A DNA stretch of 31,938 bases from a virus, in the IMG/VR virus record IMGVR_UViG_3300036398_003287, positions 1 through 31,938 of that record, one strand, 5' to 3'. The notes under the pieces are model-generated. The model ran no database searches, had not been told where the DNA came from, and saw only the letters and a list, made by a program, of their open reading frames with translations. Positions 10,770 to 17,869 of this stretch are shown here, one piece after another (position 1 is the stretch's first letter; every line of letters starts with the position of its first letter). Made by a program: the position numbers and the translations under genes.

Positions 10770-10805
10770 ATATCGACATTATACCAAAGATTCTTTAAAA
10801 GTCAA
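10770..10805 (-). promoter_or_regulatory. promoter P24, interleaved sigma70 and sigma28-type (register B)
   Basis: Minus strand order: TTGACT (10800-10805), TAAAG (TAAA 10794-10797), TATAAT (10778-10783), GTCGATAT (10770-10777); TAAA to GTCGATAT 16 bp, TTGACT to TATAAT 16 bp. The rightmost promoter of the array. Confidence 0.7.
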
Positions 10806-10833
10806 TACTATACAGATGTTTTTTAAAAAATAG

Positions 10834-10919
10834 ACATAAGTTGTTGTCAGATAAGCACTTAGGATCAGTTTTGCGTAGGTAATTATGCGTAAGTTGTTGT
10901 TCTATATACACTTAGGGGG
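10834..10919. repeat. intergenic double-palindrome element R11, direct-repeat variant
   Basis: Here the two units are in the same orientation (CATAAGTTGTTGTCAGATAA.. and CGTAAGTTGTTGTTCTATAT..), each ending CACTTAGG, and the core is AT-richer (TTTTGCGTAGG). It marks the boundary between the small-gene array and the subtilase. 10920-11029 holds only a CCCCACAGG/CCTGGGG stem-loop (about 10947-10973) and no gene. Confidence 0.7.
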
Positions 10920-11029
10920 TTTTTTCGTTTTAATCAACCCATTTTCCCCACAGGCAAAAATCCTGGGGTGGTATATACTAAATAAGGACCACATAGATCA
11001 TAATGTAGTACCTAAACTATTAGGATAGC

Positions 11030-12274
11030 CTATAACACCCTTCTGATTCTCTTGTATCCTATAAGCTTAAGCTCTCCCGTTTCCTTATTTTCTGCTACGA
11101 CTTTAACCTCATTCCATCCCCTAACAAACATCCTGCGATTTAATCCAACATCAAACCCATGGTATCTGTCGCCCCATTGAACCAAATTAGCTCTATATCT
11201 ATTAGCGTCAGTAACCACTACCTCTCTACCATTGATCAGAATCTTGACCCTAACTCTATCATGGATATTTTGAGAATCCAGGCTCCATCCTCTTACCCTA
11301 TTAATATTCATTATATCCACAGCGCCCGCTACTCTCTCATTCCAGCTTTTAACCACAATAGGCATTGACGGAGCCACTACTTTAAAAGAACTTTCCCCCA
11401 AGGCCCCCTTAACATTTAAAGATCCGCCCGTTAACACCTTATCTCTTAGACCTTCACTAAAACTCACACTAGAGAATATTTTTGACCTAATTTCCCCAAT
11501 ACTCATAGACCCATACTTCCTGCATAATGCCGATATGGTTCCGGTTACTTGAGGAGCAGCCATACTAGTTCCACTCAGACTACCATATCTATTACCGGGT
11601 AGTGTTGAATATACGGCCGTTCCCCTAGCTGCCAAATCCACACTATTTTTTCCATAATTAGAAAACCCCGCTAGAGTCATATTATCTGACCCACAAGCTG
11701 CCACAGCTATAACATTATCAATATTGTAAGAGCTAGGATATCTAGGTACAGAGTCATTATCCGACCCACTATTTCCTGCAGCACTTACAAAAATTATATT
11801 TGCCTCATTAGCCCTAGATATGGCCCCCTCTAAAGCACTAGAATATCCAGTGGTCCCACCCCAACTATTATTAATAGCAACCACATCCACCCCAAAATTC
11901 TTTTTCATCATCACAATATAATCTATAGACCTTATAGCATCGCCCGTAAAACCAAATCCACTATCATCCTGAAATTTTAAAACCATTATGGAGACCGCCC
12001 CATAACTAGCCACTATTCCACCCACATGAGTACCATGACCGTACCCATCCTGCACCACATTATTATTTCCGCTAAAATTCCACCCATAGATATCGTCAAC
12101 ATATCCATTACTATCATCATCAATATTATTGGCCACTATCTCCCCAGGATTTTTCCACAAACTATTTTTTAAAGCTTCATGATTAATATCTATTCCACTA
12201 TCTATAATAGCAACTATTGGAGCTAAAAGAGACCTATTTTCCAGACTTTCTATCCCTAGAGCGCTCTTTTTCAT
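11030..12274 (-). CDS. subtilisin-like serine protease (S8) with planctomycete-type N-terminal motif
   Basis: 414 residues. The catalytic triad is visible: Asp25 in IIDSGID, His80 in GHGTHVGG, Ser237 in GTSMAAPQ, with oxyanion Asn168 in AAGNSG. The N-terminus MKKSALGIESLENRSLLA matches the LExRxLL motif that opens many planctomycete exported proteins; the catalytic domain follows within a few residues, so there is no inhibitory propeptide. Residues about 300-414 form a beta domain (VDIMNINRVRGWSLDSQN...HGFDVGLNRR) of a type seen in planctomycete surface proteins. AAAGGA lies 8 nt before the ATG. It may process host surface or virion proteins; acquisition from a host is the simplest origin. 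Confidence 0.9.
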   Translation of the reverse strand: MKKSALGIESLENRSLLAPIVAIIDSGIDINHEALKNSLWKNPGEIVANNIDDDSNGYVDDIYGWNFSGNNNVVQDGYGHGTHVGGIVASYGAVSIMVLKFQDDSGFGFTGDAIRSIDYIVMMKKNFGVDVVAINNSWGGTTGYSSALEGAISRANEANIIFVSAAGNSGSDNDSVPRYPSSYNIDNVIAVAACGSDNMTLAGFSNYGKNSVDLAARGTAVYSTLPGNRYGSLSGTSMAAPQVTGTISALCRKYGSMSIGEIRSKIFSSVSFSEGLRDKVLTGGSLNVKGALGESSFKVVAPSMPIVVKSWNERVAGAVDIMNINRVRGWSLDSQNIHDRVRVKILINGREVVVTDANRYRANLVQWGDRYHGFDVGLNRRMFVRGWNEVKVVAENKETGELKLIGYKRIRRVL

Positions 12275-12319
12275 AATCGAGTCCTTTCGTTTTTTTGTGA
12301 CAATTTTTTGCCAAAGCTC

Positions 12320-12347
12320 AGCCTACCACAAGAAAAATTGAAGTCAA
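12320..12347 (-). promoter_or_regulatory. promoter of the subtilase gene
   Basis: Minus strand: TTGACT (12342-12347), 16 bp, TAGGCT (12320-12325). No TAAA/GCCGATAA pair. The rest of the divergent gap to 12424 is very AT-rich and shows no clear rightward promoter. Confidence 0.5.
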
Positions 12348-12424
12348 CCGGATTGCTACTACGGGGTGTATATTACTATATTACTAATATTAATAACTTT
12401 TTTTAGTAGGACAATTTATTATTT

Positions 12425-12952
12425 ATGCCGTGCGAACAATTTTTCGTTAATAATCCCCCGTTAAACCCTGTTAGTGGACCATACAACAGTCTAGAGGAGT
12501 GCGAGCAGGGGTGTAATAGTATTGAGTGTAGCGAAATAAAAAATTATAACGCTTCTATTGGAGGGCTTCAAATAAACACAACTTGGCCCTATCCTCCGTG
12601 CGTAGGACATACTAATTGTTATTCAACTCTTGGTGGATATAGAGCAGCTATTTTGAATATTTGTAATGGCTGGAATGTGCAATTGGCTCATGGTAATACG
12701 CATTTTTGTAATGCAAATGGAATGTTTGGAGCCGTGGGAGTTTTAGTTTGGTCTGGTGCGTACAATAGTAGTAGTAGTATTATTAGATACAGAAAGAATT
12801 GGGTCTGGCAAAACATAGCTCCGAAAACAGGATCAATATCCATAAATGAAGTAATCGAAAATACAATTATAGGTAGTCCTTTAGATGCTCAATGCGAATC
12901 TGCTATTGCTCCTTATATATCCGATAAACCGACAGTAGAAGTTATTACATAA
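12425..12952 (+). CDS. conserved-head Cys protein 1
   Basis: 175 residues. Residues 1-30 are the shared head (MPCEQFFVNNPPLN...SGPYNSLEECEQGC) found in five genes here. The tail has scattered cysteines, HTNCYSTLGGYRAAILNICN and an aromatic KNWVWQNIAP segment, unlike the other four tails. No signal peptide and only a weak Shine-Dalgarno site (AGGA 14 nt upstream). The head's Cys spacing faintly recalls the end of Kunitz domains (TLEEC...C), probably by convergence. Function unknown; a virion or surface role with the head as a docking module is an inference. Confidence 0.75.
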   Translation: MPCEQFFVNNPPLNPVSGPYNSLEECEQGCNSIECSEIKNYNASIGGLQINTTWPYPPCVGHTNCYSTLGGYRAAILNICNGWNVQLAHGNTHFCNANGMFGAVGVLVWSGAYNSSSSIIRYRKNWVWQNIAPKTGSISINEVIENTIIGSPLDAQCESAIAPYISDKPTVEVIT

Positions 12953-12994
12953 AAATAGAATTACTATCTTTTAAAATAGTAAAAAAATCTAAAT

Positions 12995-13441
12995 ATGCCG
13001 TGTCAACAATTTTCACTCAATAATCCTCCGTTAAACGCTATAAGCGGACCATACAACAGTCTAGAGGAGTGTAATCAGGGGTGCTCCGGATGTCCATCGG
13101 GTCAAGAATGCAAGGCGTTTGTTGACGGCCAAGTTGCTTGCGTTAAGATAAATGGAGAGTGGCAGAGATACCAAACCCTCTCACCCCAGCCGCTACCTTG
13201 CGGTTGTCCCAACGGATTTGCCGAAGAGCTATTAGAGGAGACGGGGCCTCCGCCGTGGGATGACTCAGGAACAATACAAGCCTACAAACTCATTCGATGC
13301 ACCGGCGAGGCATCCGCCGATTATGCTACTTGCTGCGTCCCAGGTTCTAATCTAGGCGATTGTGCCGCATACCAACAGCTATTAGTAGCGGCTACAAATA
13401 GTCTCGACCACCCTGTGAACGGCGGAGCAATTTGTGTCTAG
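12995..13441 (+). CDS. conserved-head Cys protein 2
   Basis: 148 residues: head MPCQQFSLNNPPLNAISGPY..SLEECNQGC, then a tail with 10 or more cysteines (SGCPSGQECKAFVDGQVACV, CGCPNGF, TCCVPGS). The DNA for SGPYNSLEE is identical to that of the first gene for over 20 bases, while the tail is visibly GC-richer than the head and the neighbours. A short AT-only stem (TACTAT/ATAGTA, about 12960-12985) precedes it. Ends TAG. Function unknown. Confidence 0.75.
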   Translation: MPCQQFSLNNPPLNAISGPYNSLEECNQGCSGCPSGQECKAFVDGQVACVKINGEWQRYQTLSPQPLPCGCPNGFAEELLEETGPPPWDDSGTIQAYKLIRCTGEASADYATCCVPGSNLGDCAAYQQLLVAATNSLDHPVNGGAICV

Positions 13442-13576
13442 CTCGAACCCAACACCACGATCTTTTGTTTGAGTATATAAAAATTAAGACTTGAACGAAT
13501 CTCGTTTCGTGTATTACAATATGTTATTGGCGTAGCCCCGACAACTCAATCATGTTTTTTAGGTAAATTAAATCTT

Positions 13577-14080
13577 ATGAGCATTTTCAATATTTTTAAT
13601 AATTCAAACAAACCATCTAATAAAGCTAATGTTAAATATCAAGAACAAATCATATCTAATGATAAATCGGCTAAAACCAATAAAAACACTAAAGCTACTC
13701 ATAATTCATTAGATTTTTTGAATTTTATATCATTAAGTATAGGCAATACTGAAAATCAGATATATAATCCAATTTTTGCGAATGGGTCTGTTCCTGATGC
13801 GGGAAACGCGTATAACTTATCATCTTTTATAAATAGGCACATCAATAATGCTGTTACTAATGCTACCAATACCATTTTTACAAATTCTAATGTGTCTTTA
13901 GACCCAAATCAAATATCTAATTATATGACAGAATTTGACCAAAGAATCAACGCTATAATAGAAGATGAGATGGAACATATGACAAATTCAAAGATGGTAA
14001 TGTTATTATATGAAAATCTATATGATCCAGATAAAGAATTACTAAATATTATAGGTCCCGCTAATTATTATGGTGAGTAA
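13577..14080 (+). CDS. Asn-rich hypothetical protein, 167 aa
   Basis: Begins MSIFNIFNNSNKPSNKANVK; very rich in Asn, Ser, Thr and Ile, with a helical C-terminal third (FDQRINAIIEDEMEHMTNSK). AT-rich, like the virion genes. Its stop is 2 nt before the 454-aa gene, so they are probably one unit. The preceding 135 bp holds a TATATAAAAA string and no gene. No family recognised. Confidence 0.75.
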   Translation: MSIFNIFNNSNKPSNKANVKYQEQIISNDKSAKTNKNTKATHNSLDFLNFISLSIGNTENQIYNPIFANGSVPDAGNAYNLSSFINRHINNAVTNATNTIFTNSNVSLDPNQISNYMTEFDQRINAIIEDEMEHMTNSKMVMLLYENLYDPDKELLNIIGPANYYGE

Positions 14081-14082
14081 TT

Positions 14083-15447
14083 ATGAGTGAACCGTGTACT
14101 GGAGCCAAAAGAGACTTAGGTATATTACTGTACCCTCCTACGATTCCTCCTCCTTGCGATTGCTACGTAGATGTTTTATTTCCCGTTGGATCAATATTTG
14201 GTATATTTAGGAATGCTGGTCGAAAGTTTTTTGCTAAACAACTATTATCTTATCAATTAACATTATTAAGAACACCACTGGCTAACGCTGTAGTTATTAG
14301 AACATATGCGAGTGGAATTTTATCGTCACTTAAAAGTAAAACATATGGGATTATAACAGAATTACAAGATATTGCAGATAAAATCAGAACAGCTACTCAG
14401 CAAGCAAAGTATTTGTTTCAAGATATTAAACAAACGATGATAAACATACAAACAAATACCAAACTGGCTTCTCAGTATAGAATTTTAATTGATCAATATT
14501 CAGGCGGGCTTGTTCAATGGAGTCCTAATGGCTCGCCAATTGTTCCTAATGTTATTACTCCACAAATTGCAACATTATTATCAAACTATAATAGCACTAG
14601 AGCTCAATTAATTCCGCTTAAGCAACACCTGGCCTCACTAGAACTAGGTCTTCAATTTAGCGAAGATGGATATAAATTTTTATTAGCTAAACAAAAGGCC
14701 TTGAATACCAGTTTACAGTCTATGCATGGGCCTTCCATATCTATAGGAAATCATACTATCGGCGAAAATACGATTTTAAATCAAATAACAGAATTAGAAA
14801 ATTTAACATCAGTTCTTAAAGCAGATGAAGATAGCATCAATAGTATTATCAAGAAAGGCAGGGAGACCATTGCAGGAGGTAACCAAAATAATATGGTCGC
14901 TGTCGCGGATGAAATAGGAGGAAGATGGAGCGAGATAGGAGCCAGGGCCGCGGATTTATTACTAGATTTATTGGCCTCATTAAGCATTGTTGAAAAAGTA
15001 AACTGCATGGAAGAGTCCATGTTAAATGAAGAAACTTGTGAATGCACTGAATGTCCTTCTAATAAAGTGTTGTGTAGTAAACCAAGCGGATGGCTATCGT
15101 CCTATTTACCTCAGCTTCCTGGTATAAGATCCGGTACCGAATGGAATACTTGTGTTGATCCGTGTTGCCCCGGTATGGAACTAGTTCCTGGTGTTAGCGC
15201 AGGAGTATGCGAGTGTTTTTGCTCAGATCCGAATAAAATAGTTAAACCTTGTCAAACGGCGGATTGTGTAGGTAAGGTCGTATGCACGGATCCAGAACCA
15301 GATTCTGGTGAGCTGGGTTGGTTTGGGTCTTCGAAATATAGATGGGACGAGAATGCTTGTGAATGGGTTTGTAAGAATTCTTGCCCTAATGGACAGGAGC
15401 AAGATCCTGACACTTGCGAATGTAAACAATACTATTGTGTAGCATAA
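14083..15447 (+). CDS. coiled-coil protein with Cys-rich EGF-like C-terminus
   Basis: 454 residues in three parts: an N-terminal segment with a hydrophobic stretch (VDVLFPVGSIFGIF) after PPPCDCY; a long helical/coiled-coil middle (about 60-310); and a C-terminal Cys-rich region (about 315-454) with at least 25 cysteines in CECTECPSNKVLC, CVDPCCPG, GVCECFCSDPNK and CPNGQEQDPDTCECK motifs resembling EGF-like or follistatin-like repeats. No signal peptide is obvious. It lies among the five conserved-head genes, which share its cysteine style. A fibre or surface-binding role is likely but not shown. Confidence 0.75.
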   Translation: MSEPCTGAKRDLGILLYPPTIPPPCDCYVDVLFPVGSIFGIFRNAGRKFFAKQLLSYQLTLLRTPLANAVVIRTYASGILSSLKSKTYGIITELQDIADKIRTATQQAKYLFQDIKQTMINIQTNTKLASQYRILIDQYSGGLVQWSPNGSPIVPNVITPQIATLLSNYNSTRAQLIPLKQHLASLELGLQFSEDGYKFLLAKQKALNTSLQSMHGPSISIGNHTIGENTILNQITELENLTSVLKADEDSINSIIKKGRETIAGGNQNNMVAVADEIGGRWSEIGARAADLLLDLLASLSIVEKVNCMEESMLNEETCECTECPSNKVLCSKPSGWLSSYLPQLPGIRSGTEWNTCVDPCCPGMELVPGVSAGVCECFCSDPNKIVKPCQTADCVGKVVCTDPEPDSGELGWFGSSKYRWDENACEWVCKNSCPNGQEQDPDTCECKQYYCVA

Positions 15448-15458
15448 GGCGTTAAAAC

Positions 15459-16127
15459 ATGGCTTGTCAACAGTTTCCAGTAAATAATCCCCCGTTAAAC
15501 GCAATAAGCGGCCCATATAATACTCTATCAGATTGCGAGCAAGGGTGTGTGGTGAGCGGAGCCTGTTGCCAAACCTGTCCCGCAATTTGCATCGAGGTAA
15601 CCGCTGAAGAATGCGCAGGTGCCGGTGGAGACTATCGCGGAGATGGCTCAAGATGTCAAGAGGAATGTCCGCCAGTATTCGGCGCCTGCTGTAATCTATC
15701 CCCTCCTAATGAGCCGTGTGAGCAACTTCAGGAGTGTGATTGTGATTTTAGAGGAGGTACATACCAGGGAGATCTTACAAACTGCGGCGATTGCCCCACA
15801 GTTTGTCCGGCTTATCCCGTTACGTGTTATCGTACTGGAGGCGCGGCTAACTCAGCTGGTTATAGTTCGGTAGAAGTTCAGTGTGTGGACTCAAATGGTA
15901 TTCGTGTTTTTGATGGACGCAGCCATAACGGCGGAGCAACTACTGGTAGTTGGTCATTTGCTGGATGCGGCGCTTCTGCTGTGGGGACTATTGCTGGACC
16001 TGACGGAGCTTCTGTTTCAGTTTGTTGGGGAGGTCATTGTATTTCGGTTAGTCCGGGCAATTTAACATGTTGCGCCGCTTTTGGCGGTGGAGGTATTTGG
16101 TGTAACGAACAGATTGGTTCTTGCTGA
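15459..16127 (+). CDS. conserved-head Cys protein 3 with two GACC-type repeats
   Basis: 222 residues. Head MACQQFPVNNPPLNAISGPY..TLSDCEQGC. Then two repeats: SGACCQT...CIEVTAEECAGAGGDYRGDGSRC and FGACCNL...CDCDFRGGTYQGDLTNC, the GACC..C......C..GG.Y.GD...C layout common in large planctomycete proteins. The last 90 residues are Gly/Ser-rich with CAAFGGGGIWCNEQIGSC. AAGG lies 9 nt before the ATG, 11 nt after the previous stop. Function unknown. Confidence 0.75.
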   Translation: MACQQFPVNNPPLNAISGPYNTLSDCEQGCVVSGACCQTCPAICIEVTAEECAGAGGDYRGDGSRCQEECPPVFGACCNLSPPNEPCEQLQECDCDFRGGTYQGDLTNCGDCPTVCPAYPVTCYRTGGAANSAGYSSVEVQCVDSNGIRVFDGRSHNGGATTGSWSFAGCGASAVGTIAGPDGASVSVCWGGHCISVSPGNLTCCAAFGGGGIWCNEQIGSC

Positions 16128-16169
16128 TACGTCAATTTTAGTGTATTTAATTTATAAGAGACATTAATC

Positions 16170-16664
16170 ATGCCATGCGAACAATTTTCAGTAAATAATC
16201 CACCACTCAACCCTAAAAGCGGTCCGTATAATACTTTGGAGGAGTGTCAAGCGGGATGTTCAAGCGGAGCCTGCTGTGATGCGTGGGGTGGCTGCCAAGA
16301 TATGCCTAATGAGAATCACTGCACAAAGTTTGAAGCTTGGTGTGATGAATGGAAGTACATAGGCGCCGACGAGGAGTGCGATGCGTCAGAAGGCTGGGTG
16401 CCGACCTGGGATGGAGAACCCCTACCAGACGGGCCATACGCGGGGAAAAAACATTGTAATAGGACAAGGTTGTATCGCTGGCTTGACGCAGCACCAGACC
16501 CGAACAGTTGCGGCTGCCTGCCCACGCCACCGCCGGGAGAATTCCCGCTTGAAGGAGGCAATTGCCTGGTGAGGGAGCCCTATCCGGGGAACGTCTGGAA
16601 GCCCGGTGTTGCGTGCGTAAGAAACGAAAACAATATTATTATTTGTCCTCCTGATGAGGTTTGA
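16170..16664 (+). CDS. conserved-head Cys protein 4
   Basis: 164 residues. Head MPCEQFSVNNPPLNPKSGPY..TLEECQAGC, then SGACCDAWGGCQDMPNENHC and WKYIGADEECD, one GACC-type repeat, and a Pro/Gly/Trp-rich tail (GCLPTPPPGEFPLEGGNC). The tail is clearly GC-richer than the head, as in protein 2, suggesting recent joining. Function unknown. Confidence 0.75.
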   Translation: MPCEQFSVNNPPLNPKSGPYNTLEECQAGCSSGACCDAWGGCQDMPNENHCTKFEAWCDEWKYIGADEECDASEGWVPTWDGEPLPDGPYAGKKHCNRTRLYRWLDAAPDPNSCGCLPTPPPGEFPLEGGNCLVREPYPGNVWKPGVACVRNENNIIICPPDEV

Positions 16665-16707
16665 GATTTATTGCTATTTTCAGAGCAAATAGTATAAAGG
16701 TTATATT

Positions 16708-17136
16708 ATGCCATGCGAACAATTTTCAGTAAATAATCCCCCATTAAACTCTATAAGCGGCCCGTATAATACCTTGGCGGAATGCCAGCAGGGATGTGAT
16801 GATTCTCCTTGTGTGCCTACCCCTGCGATTCGTTGTTGTGTCTATGAGGGAGAAGACGGATGTATAACAGGCACTACCGATACATGTAGCCAATGCCCTC
16901 CATCCTCTAATGGCATAGCTCTTTCTGTATTTAGAGATATTTTAGCGACTGGTGGTCAGGGGTCGTGCAATGATTTTTGTTATATTAATTATGATGTTGA
17001 AACATGCTGTTATTACAGCGCTTTGGACGGGACCACAGGAGCATATGCTTATCCTGGTGTTGTTCCGTGTCTATATATTCCTAATTTAACATTGATAAGT
17101 AGCGAAATAGGACCCGTTGGATCTTGTATCGTTTGA
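16708..17136 (+). CDS. conserved-head Cys protein 5
   Basis: 142 residues. Head MPCEQFSVNNPPLNSISGPY..TLAECQQGC, tail with CVPTPAIRCCVYEGEDGC, DTCSQCPP and CNDFCYINYDVETCCYY. The leader TATAAAGGTTATATT resembles that of the tail-fibre gene (TATATAAAGGTTAAATATC), and AAAGG serves as ribosome site 8 nt upstream. A CTATTT/AAATAG stem lies just upstream. Last of the family, convergent with the next gene. Confidence 0.75.
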   Translation: MPCEQFSVNNPPLNSISGPYNTLAECQQGCDDSPCVPTPAIRCCVYEGEDGCITGTTDTCSQCPPSSNGIALSVFRDILATGGQGSCNDFCYINYDVETCCYYSALDGTTGAYAYPGVVPCLYIPNLTLISSEIGPVGSCIV

Positions 17137-17160
17137 TTAGATTTGGAATTCGTTAATCAA
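17133..17160. terminator. possible bidirectional stem between convergent genes
   Basis: TTGATTA (17133-17139) and TAATCAA (17154-17160) form a 7-bp AT-rich stem across the convergent 3' ends of the genes at 16708 (+) and 17157 (-). No GC-rich stem or clear U-run, so activity is doubtful. Confidence 0.3.
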
Positions 17161-17468
17161 TAGTTTAAATTAATACAACATCTTCTATAGCTATAAAGTC
17201 GTATAGAAGTATAATTAGGTATAACTTCCACGTATCTCACAATGGGATAATATACTACCGGAACAGGAACCGGTACTATAGTCTGTACAGGAACAAAAAC
17301 CGTTTGTACCGTATTAACGTATTGTGTTTGAACGGTATTAACCGGGAACAATAAGGGCTGCGCTGGTTGTGGAAAACTATTATAGCTTACCCAATCATTA
17401 GCATAAGATCTATCACAAACCACGCTCAACATAATCATCAACATAACCATAAAAATAGACTTAATCAT
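17157..17468 (-). CDS. exported small protein, Val/Pro-rich
   Basis: 103 residues. A signal peptide is clear: MIKSIFMVMLMIMLSVVCDR then SYA as the cleavage motif. The mature part is Val/Pro/Thr-rich (QTVFVPVQTIVPVPVPVVYY), with a PVPVPVVYYPIVRYVEV run and a final RRCCINLNY. Similar VPVPVVxY strings occur in planctomycete exported proteins. AAGGA lies 9 nt before the ATG. Function unknown; an envelope location in the host is expected. Confidence 0.7.
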   Translation of the reverse strand: MIKSIFMVMLMIMLSVVCDRSYANDWVSYNSFPQPAQPLLFPVNTVQTQYVNTVQTVFVPVQTIVPVPVPVVYYPIVRYVEVIPNYTSIRLYSYRRCCINLNY

Positions 17469-17502
17469 TTAATTATTTCCTTATATTAGAGAGAGTATAA
17501 AT

Positions 17503-17531
17503 AAAAAGGGCAAGCCATTCCCTGCTCGCCC
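17503..17531 (-). terminator. intrinsic terminator after the HTH gene
   Basis: Minus strand: GGGCGAGC-AGGGAATG-GCTTGCCC followed by TTTTT. An 8-bp stem with one G-U pair and a U-run, a textbook layout. It separates the HTH gene from the exported-protein gene. The presence of this normal terminator contrasts with the repeat elements used in the left array. Confidence 0.8.
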
Positions 17532-17565
17532 TCTTTAATAGATTGATAGTTTCTATAGAAATCAT

Positions 17566-17796
17566 TCAGATATTGACTGATTCACTAGTTTCGCCCAAAT
17601 TGGTCTTATTCTTACTTGGACGACCTCTACTCTTTTTCAGAGCAAGCTTTCGTCTTTGACGACGCACCATAGCGGTACTAACATTTTGGCCGGTCATTTG
17701 GCTTAACTTAGCGGCCAAAGCCTCATCACATAGCACATTATGGTTATCTTTGATAAAATCTGTTTCGGAATTTGTCCACTTTTTATAATTAGCCAT
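17566..17796 (-). CDS. helix-turn-helix DNA-binding protein with AT-hook
   Basis: 76 residues beginning MANYKKWTNSETDFIKDNHN. WTxxExxFIKDN...LAAKLSQMTGQNVSTAMVRRQRRKL is a Myb/HTH-like helix-turn-helix of phage type; KKSRGRPSKNK is an AT-hook. AAGGAATA lies before the ATG. It is transcribed leftward from a promoter that overlaps the rightward late-region promoter, so it is well placed to control that switch; this is inferred from position only. Confidence 0.75.
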   Translation of the reverse strand: MANYKKWTNSETDFIKDNHNVLCDEALAAKLSQMTGQNVSTAMVRRQRRKLALKKSRGRPSKNKTNLGETSESVNI

Positions 17797-17815
17797 ATTT
17801 TTTATTCCTTCTATA

Positions 17816-17846
17816 TTGACATATTTTCTCGACCCGTTACTATAGT
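17816..17846 (+). promoter_or_regulatory. rightward promoter of the morphogenesis region
   Basis: TTGACA (17816-17821) with TACTAT (17838-17843, spacer 16) or TATAGT (17841-17846, spacer 19) as -10. It lacks the TAAA/GCCGATAA pair. It overlaps the leftward promoter at 17842-17869. Confidence 0.55.
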
Positions 17847-17869
17847 ATGGTATTGGTAAGTTTAGTCAA
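17842..17869 (-). promoter_or_regulatory. leftward promoter of the HTH gene
   Basis: Minus strand: TTGACT (17864-17869), 16 bp, TACTAT (17842-17847). Its -10 overlaps the -10 of the rightward promoter, so the two polymerases would exclude each other. Confidence 0.55.

Noticed and set aside
1380-10919. Integron-like cassette array with attC sites
   Set aside because: One small gene per palindromic repeat in one orientation looks like an integron, but the elements lack the RYYYAAC/GTTRRRY ends of attC, most cassettes have their own promoter, several units hold 2-6 genes, and no integrase is in view.
1380-10919. Double-palindrome elements as classical intrinsic terminators
   Set aside because: The stems are imperfect and no U-tract follows in the direction of the genes. 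True intrinsic terminators with U-runs exist elsewhere (17503-17531, 29155-29187) and look different.
1380-10919. CRISPR array
   Set aside because: Repeat copies are 0.5-2 kb apart with genes between and vary in sequence; there are no short regular spacers and no cas genes.
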